A stretch of 64,000 bases of DNA from the NCBI GenBank assembly GCA_003255065.1, contig QAOA01000378.1:62001-126000 (forward strand), written 5' to 3'. Each line of letters starts with the position of its first letter. Position 1 is the stretch's first letter. The notes under the pieces were generated by a model, which ran no database searches, had not been told where the DNA came from, and saw only the letters and a list, made by a program, of their open reading frames with translations. Source of the DNA: Cercis canadensis (lineage: Eukaryota > Streptophyta > Magnoliopsida > Fabales > Fabaceae). Position numbers and translations under genes: made by a program. Shown piece by piece: positions 49,011 to 64,000 of the stretch.

Positions 49011-49966
49011 CATCTTATGATTTTAATCAGAGCCGTGATTACTGGTATCTTAATTTTAGCCTCATTATCTCAGAGATTGTTAAATATTCAAAGTTAGAAA
49101 TCGTTAGTCTTGCATACAAATAAACCAAGTGAATCTATTCCAGATTGATTGGAGCAACATGAAAATCTACAACACATGAATCTTTCCAATAATCTAAAAC
49201 TTTGGGGAATTTATCTTCTTTGACTCAATTAGATTGAATGGAAGTCTTCCAAAAATTAAGTCTTGGACAACTCTTTAACATAAAAATATTGGATGTTGCA
49301 CACATTTCCTTGATAGGTGTCATGTCTGAAATGAATTAAGCATTGGACAGCTCTTTAACTAAGAAATATTGGATGTTGTACACACTTCTTTGAGAGGTGT
49401 TGTGTCTGAAATGAATTTTTGTCAACAAATTTTTGTCAACAAGTTATAGTTGCATTCACCAGCCCTGTTCTTTCATTTTGATCCCCACTGGGTTCCTTCT
49501 TTTATCAAGTATCAATCTTTTCATTTTAAAAAGATAATGCTTCTTTGAGAGGTGTTGTGTCTGAAATGAACTTTTGTCAACAAGGTATACTTGCATTCAC
49601 CAGCCCTGTCCTTTCATTTTGATCCCCAAATTGCACGCTCCATGGGTGTAGTCAAATTATTGCATGCTTTTACCCCTTTTTTTGTTTGTTGGTTTAGAAA
49701 GATAACTAAAAGCTTTGCAAGCCTCTAGGAAAGCAAACGCAAGAAAAATTATCTTTTCATTTTAAAAAGACTATGGATACCTTTTAGAGAGATTCTCTAT
49801 TCACGGTCTTTCCACTAGCTTCATGATGTACGCGTAACAAAAATATAATAAATAAAAAGCCATATGAATGGCCTAATTAATTCCAAAAGATAAAAGAAGA
49901 AACATCATATCTGTTTAAAGTAAAGAAACATTTTATTAGTTTGTTTTTTGTCTCTCTTTTCAGTTA

Positions 49967-49975
<9 letters not shown>
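49010..49975 (+). pseudogene. Receptor-like protein remnant, array copy R2
   Basis: The second copy of the decayed LRR segment. It contains local sub-duplications: the 80-base cttggacaactctttaac repeat, a doubled tttttgtcaaca motif near 49420, and the gagaggtgttgtgtctgaaa block twice (about 49393 and 49548). All frames are interrupted. It is followed directly by a poly-T tract instead of the S spacer. Confidence 0.6.
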
Positions 49976-50021
<46 letters not shown>

Positions 50022-50022
50022 N
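49969..50022. repeat. Long poly-T tract with unresolved base
   Basis: About 50 T residues end in an N at 50022, joining R2 to U2. By comparison with R1, an S-type spacer of about 300 bases between two T tracts would be expected here. Its absence is either a real deletion between T tracts or an assembly collapse. Confidence 0.7.
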
Positions 50023-51820
50023 TTTAAATTTTTTTCATTATAACTCATATAAATTTAATAAAATTTAGATTATATCAACTATGTCAGTATGATACAATTA
50101 AATTAAAATAATGTAAAAAATTACTTAACGTTACATTTTGTCATATTGAAGTAGTATAGGCTAGCAAGACCCTAACGACAGACACAAAACTATTAGAATT
50201 ATTAAGATTTTAAAGTGTGATGATTATGTAATCCTTAATGATAAAAATATACTCAATTGGGCAAATAAAAATGATAAAATTATGCATATAATAAAAAAAG
50301 GCACTTATCTAAAAAGAGGTAATACAAAATAAACAAATAATAAATATTATTTTATTTTAGGAACCTATCAATAATTTTCTCCTTACTCTTATATTTGCTA
50401 AGAAATATCATACTTATTATTATTATTACTATAATTTATTCTTACTTAATAGTAAATGCCAACATCTTTTTTTACTTTGACTACTAAATTGCATTTGATT
50501 TAAAAAAAAAAAAAGAATAGTTTTCCAAAGAAAACTTGGAGTCGCCACAAATTCTATTAAAAAAATGAGAAATAATTGAAAAACTCTTTTTTTTTTATTT
50601 TAAAAATGGTTTGTGAACCAGAAATGGTTTGGGAGTCAATTTGTGTGTGGAGAAGGTGTTAGGCATCCCACAACACCCGTTCAGAGAACAGTTACTCGAA
50701 ATTAATTGTGCGAACATAAATATGGAAAAAATGTATTTTATTTACCCAAAATAATACATATATTACAGGAATATCTGACAAAAGTAAATAAGAAAATTTG
50801 AACATGTGATGCATGATTTCTCTACCAATACCTAAATCATTCAACCACTTCATCACATAAAGTGATCGTCCGGGGATGATGCTACCTTCACCTAGGTCGG
50901 ATAGAGAAATGCATCCCATATAGGACTGACTCGCTTTATCCTCCCATGATAAGTGAAGGGGCATGCAGATACTATGCGACACAGATATTTTTTTTTTTTT
51001 TTTTTTTTATATGTAGTGCAAATGTATGATTTTAAGAATTACAATACTTGTCTCGGAGAAAAGGACTTTAATTAAATTCAAAAAAATAAAGTAAGATAAA
51101 TAAAATTCTCTTGCTCCTAGCTTGCAGCTAAGCCTTCTTGAGGAAAGCCCTCCAACTTGCCCACAACCACAATCATTCTTAGTCATATGTCAAGTTGCTC
51201 AAGGAAACACCAAATACAAGTTAAAAGATTCACAACTAAATATCATTATCTTAAGTATATCTCATGCCTCAATCATACAAGAAGTATCCCAAATAACACC
51301 CAATAAACAATGACTACAACTTGGAGAATTCAATAACCCAATAATTATTTCAAATTTAACTCAAAAATGAATTTAAGACAAATGCCCAAAAATAAGACTA
51401 CCATTCAGCTTCACGTAGGAAAATGCAGAAATTACCAAATTGAATTTTCAACAACTCCTATGCAATGCTTAGAACCAAGCTAAAACTCACAAAAATGGAA
51501 TAATGAAGAATCAATAAAAGATCACTTAGGCATAATCCAAAACTGCCGTATTCAAATTAGAACTGCAAGTAGTGGAAAAATAAAAAAAAATTCTAAAATT
51601 TGTACACATCAAGAGGACACATCTAATGGTTCTATTAAGATAAAATATGTTAAATTCTAAGCTCAGTAGTTCCAGAAAGAATTAAAAGACTAAACGCTAC
51701 TAGAGCTGTTTGATAACTTGATAGCACAGAAAACACAACTAAATTAAAATGCAAACTGAGATCAGGGGATACATGCAAAAAATTAAAAATTTACACATAA
51801 AAAATGCACATCTTACAGTT
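50023..51820. repeat. Array spacer unit U2
   Basis: The second copy of the spacer block, offset by about 2,782 bases from U1. Landmarks in the same order as U1 include gttaggcatcccacaac (about 50659), a ctaggtcggatagagaaatg motif (about 50892), and the cttgctcctagcttgcagc stretch (51108). The minus-strand frame at 50692-50982 encodes a 96-residue version of the U1 frame; both share SQSYMG-ISLSDLGEGS and EIMHHMFKFS. Different ends make true coding function doubtful. Confidence 0.65.
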
Positions 51821-52815
51821 TTAATCAGAGACGTGATTACTGGTATCTTAATTTTAGCCTCATTATCTCAGAGGTTGTTAAATCTTCAAAGTTAGAAATC
51901 ATTGGTCTTACATACGAATAAACCAAGTGAATCTATTCTAGATTGATTGGAGCAACATGAAAATCTATAACAGATGAATCTTTCCAATAATCTAAGACTT
52001 CAGGGAGTCTATCTTCTTTGACTCAATTAGGTTGAATGGAAGTCTTCCAAAAAATAAGTCTTGGACAACTCTTTAACATAAAAATATTGGATGTTGCACA
52101 CATTTCCTTGACAGGTGTCATGTCTGAAATGAATTAAGCCTTGGACAGCTCTTTAACTAAGAAATATTGGATGTTGTACACACTTCTTTGAGAGGTGTTG
52201 TGTCTGAAATGAATTTTTGTCAACAAGTTATAGTTGCATTCACGAGCCCTGTCCTTTCATTTTGACCCCCAAATTGCACGCTCCATGGGTATAGTCAAGT
52301 TATTGCATGCTTTTACGCCTTTTTTTGTTTGTTGGTTTAGAAAGATAACTAAAAGCTTTGCAAGGCTCTAGGAAAGCAAACGCAAGATGAAATGAACTTT
52401 TGTCAACAAGTTATAGTTGCATTCACCAGACCTGTCCTTTCATTTTGATCCCCACTGGGTTCCTTCTTTTATAAAGTATCAATCTTTTCATTTAAAAAGA
52501 TAATGCTTCTTTGAGAGATGTTGTGTCTGAAATGAACTTTTGTCAACAAGTTATAGTTGCATTCACAAGCGCCGTCCTTTCATTTTGATCCCCAAATTGC
52601 ACCCTCCATGGGTATAGTCAAATTATTGCATGCTTTTACGCCTTTTCTTGTTTGTTGGTTTAGAAAGATAACTAAAAGCTTAGCAACCCTCCAGGAAAGC
52701 AAACGCAAGAGAAATTATCTTTTCATTTTGAAAAGACTATGGATACCTTTTAGAGAGATTCTCTATTCACAGTCTTTCCACTAGCTTCGTGATACACGCG
52801 TAACAAAAATATAAT
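51820..52815 (+). pseudogene. Receptor-like protein remnant, array copy R3
   Basis: The third copy of the decayed LRR segment, with the same sub-duplications as R2 plus an extra partial unit around 52385-52500 (aaatgaacttttgtcaacaa block seen again). Frames are broken throughout. It is followed by the S-type spacer, as R1 is. Confidence 0.6.
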
Positions 52816-62458
<9,643 letters not shown>

Positions 62459-64000
62459 ACACTGATCTTAGGTACATCTCATTATTTAGATAAACCTCTG
62501 GTAACAATCATTATTTTGCTAATTTGGGTGAGGATTGAGTAATCTGGCATTTTACTCGCTGTGGTGGGTAAAAGGTCGAGTCAGGTTATAGTTTTACTTC
62601 TGAAATATTGAACCCAGCTCAACTGCCTCAACATACTTTGAGTAATGGTGGTTCACAAATCTGTCTGGAGATTTTTTTGGAAACATGGCATTCCCACAAT
62701 TTGTCACAAAAAATGACAGTATTCTTTTGGAAGGCTATCCATGGAGGGTTAGCGGTTAGAGAACAACTTCAGAAGAGGGGTATGGTGTCGTAGAATGTTT
62801 ATTGTCCCATGTGCAATGAAGACAAGTTTGTGATTCATGCTATTATGCTTTGGCAAATCCATGGTATTTCAGAACCAATCTCACCCTCCCTTTTTTACTT
62901 CGCAAGTAGAGTGTTAAGCTTTATGGGCATTCCAGAAAGCTGCGTGTAGTTCATATAGTTAGTTTGCGTTTGCATGGCATATATAGAGGTGGGATACATA
63001 AAGAATGTGATCACGTAAGTTAGCAAGCGACTTTAGAGCATATTACATAGGCGTCTAAATTCCTAGTTGTGTTATGTATAACGGGAAAGAGATATATAAA
63101 GAATGTGATCAATGATTATTTTTTTAAAAAAATTGCTGATATGTGATCAATATTGGATTTGAAAGCATTGTACGCGATTGCTTGTTAATTAGTTACTAAA
63201 ATCTTATTTTGAAAAGTGCCAGCTGAAAATGTACTCCAGGCAACCAACAAACTTGACAGAAGCCTGCATCGTTTGCAAACCAATTGAGCTATTTATATAG
63301 GTCTCTTGTTTCAACATGGCATGAAATTCCACACAAGACAAGCGTTGGATGCATGCTATTCTACCACATAAATGCAGCTACATAAAGTTTCAAAGGAAGC
63401 TAGTTTTTCAACCCATTTAAATGCCACCAATATCCATATTGCATGGAGTAAAAAAAATAATAAAAAGAAAGTGGTAGAACACCAGTAGATTTTTATTGGC
63501 ACCATGCCTTATAATATTCATTTATTTCTTGTAACGAACTCACCTCAGCATGGAATTTGTCCTCTAATGCTCAATGGAAAATGGCCATGTCATACTATGG
63601 GTGAGCTTCATGGTGCATCACTGAAATTCAAGTCAGATTTCAACGACTTTATCATGCGTTTCAGACAGATGTATTGGTTTATTGTATATATACAGTAGAT
63701 GCAACTGCATTTCACTGTCATAAATGATGAAATTGATTTGTAGCTATGAAGCTGTTTAGCAGTGTATTAATCTCATAATGGATGACTGGTAACTGAAGAT
63801 TGAAATTTGATCTTTTGGCATATTGGCATATATACGAAATGAAAAATAGAGGAAATTGCAGTTGATTGATGAGTCTATCAACTTTCGTCTCAAGTAACTA
63901 TTTGGAAACAGACTCAGAATAAAATTACTTTGAATGATATCCTGCAAGTTTGTGCATGGAAATAATTCCTGTTTATTTGTAGAAATACATACTTATCACA
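62459..64000. other. Downstream spacer of MetRS
   Basis: It contains the MetRS 3' UTR and a LINE remnant at 62640-62900. From about 62940 to the window end I see no gene, RNA gene or repeat with a clear identity; short frames there are consistent with chance. Confidence 0.55.
62640..62900 (+). pseudogene. LINE zf-RVT domain remnant
   Basis: The frame reads KMTVFFWKAIHGGLAVREQL, then after one stop CPMCNEDKFVIHAIMLW. This is the zinc-binding domain (zf-RVT) at the C-terminus of plant LINE reverse transcriptases, with its CxxC and following His. The stop at 62791 and the lack of an upstream RT core show that it is a dead fragment. Confidence 0.6.

Noticed and set aside
47634..50440. Regular repeated units in the 47-53 kb tract as a possible CRISPR-like array
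   Set aside because: The repeats are kilobase-scale duplications of receptor remnants and spacer in a plant genome; there are no short direct repeats with unique spacers.

Overview
The window is nuclear DNA from a flowering plant, probably a eudicot. The genes have many short exons with GT..AG introns, the encoded proteins match plant families along their full length, the spacers are very AT-rich, and LTR, LINE and SINE retroelements are scattered through introns and spacers. Nothing in it is prokaryotic: there are no operons, ribosome binding sites or CRISPR arrays. The species cannot be named from the sequence.

Layout. 1-2313: AT-rich upstream DNA. 2314-26720 (+): organellar DNA gyrase subunit A, 27 exons and 929 codons. 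Its 6.7-kb intron 12 carries a copia 3' end and a gypsy 5' portion, both antisense, joined across a 267-N gap. 28025-30685 (-): REX1-B-type DNA-repair family protein, 4 exons, 205 aa. 31064-35094 (+): ESCRT-II subunit VPS36, 9 exons, 460 aa, head-to-head with the previous gene. 37895-40118 (+): ribosome-biogenesis factor NSA2, 260 aa, with an exon that contributes only the start codon. 40969-44829 (-): NADH-cytochrome b5 reductase 1, 9 exons, 282 aa. About 45.7-53.0 kb: a gene-poor tract built from three copies of a decayed leucine-rich-repeat receptor-like protein fragment and two copies of a roughly 1.8-kb spacer. 54637-62458 (+): organellar methionyl-tRNA synthetase, 12 exons, 602 aa. 62459-64000: spacer with a LINE remnant.

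I rebuilt each gene model by eye from splice sites and protein continuity. In all six genes the exon lengths add up to a multiple of three and give a length normal for the family, which is strong internal support. The genes are ordinary housekeeping functions: plastid/mitochondrial DNA topology and translation, endosomal sorting, 60S assembly, ER electron transfer and a repair-family protein. They do not form a functional cluster.

The most unusual material is non-genic: an AT-rich repeat family seen four times beside genes, the receptor-fragment duplication array with a possible assembly or recombination joint in a poly-T tract, a chimeric retroelement across an N gap, and a NAGNAG acceptor in the reductase gene. 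I found no convincing new molecular system.
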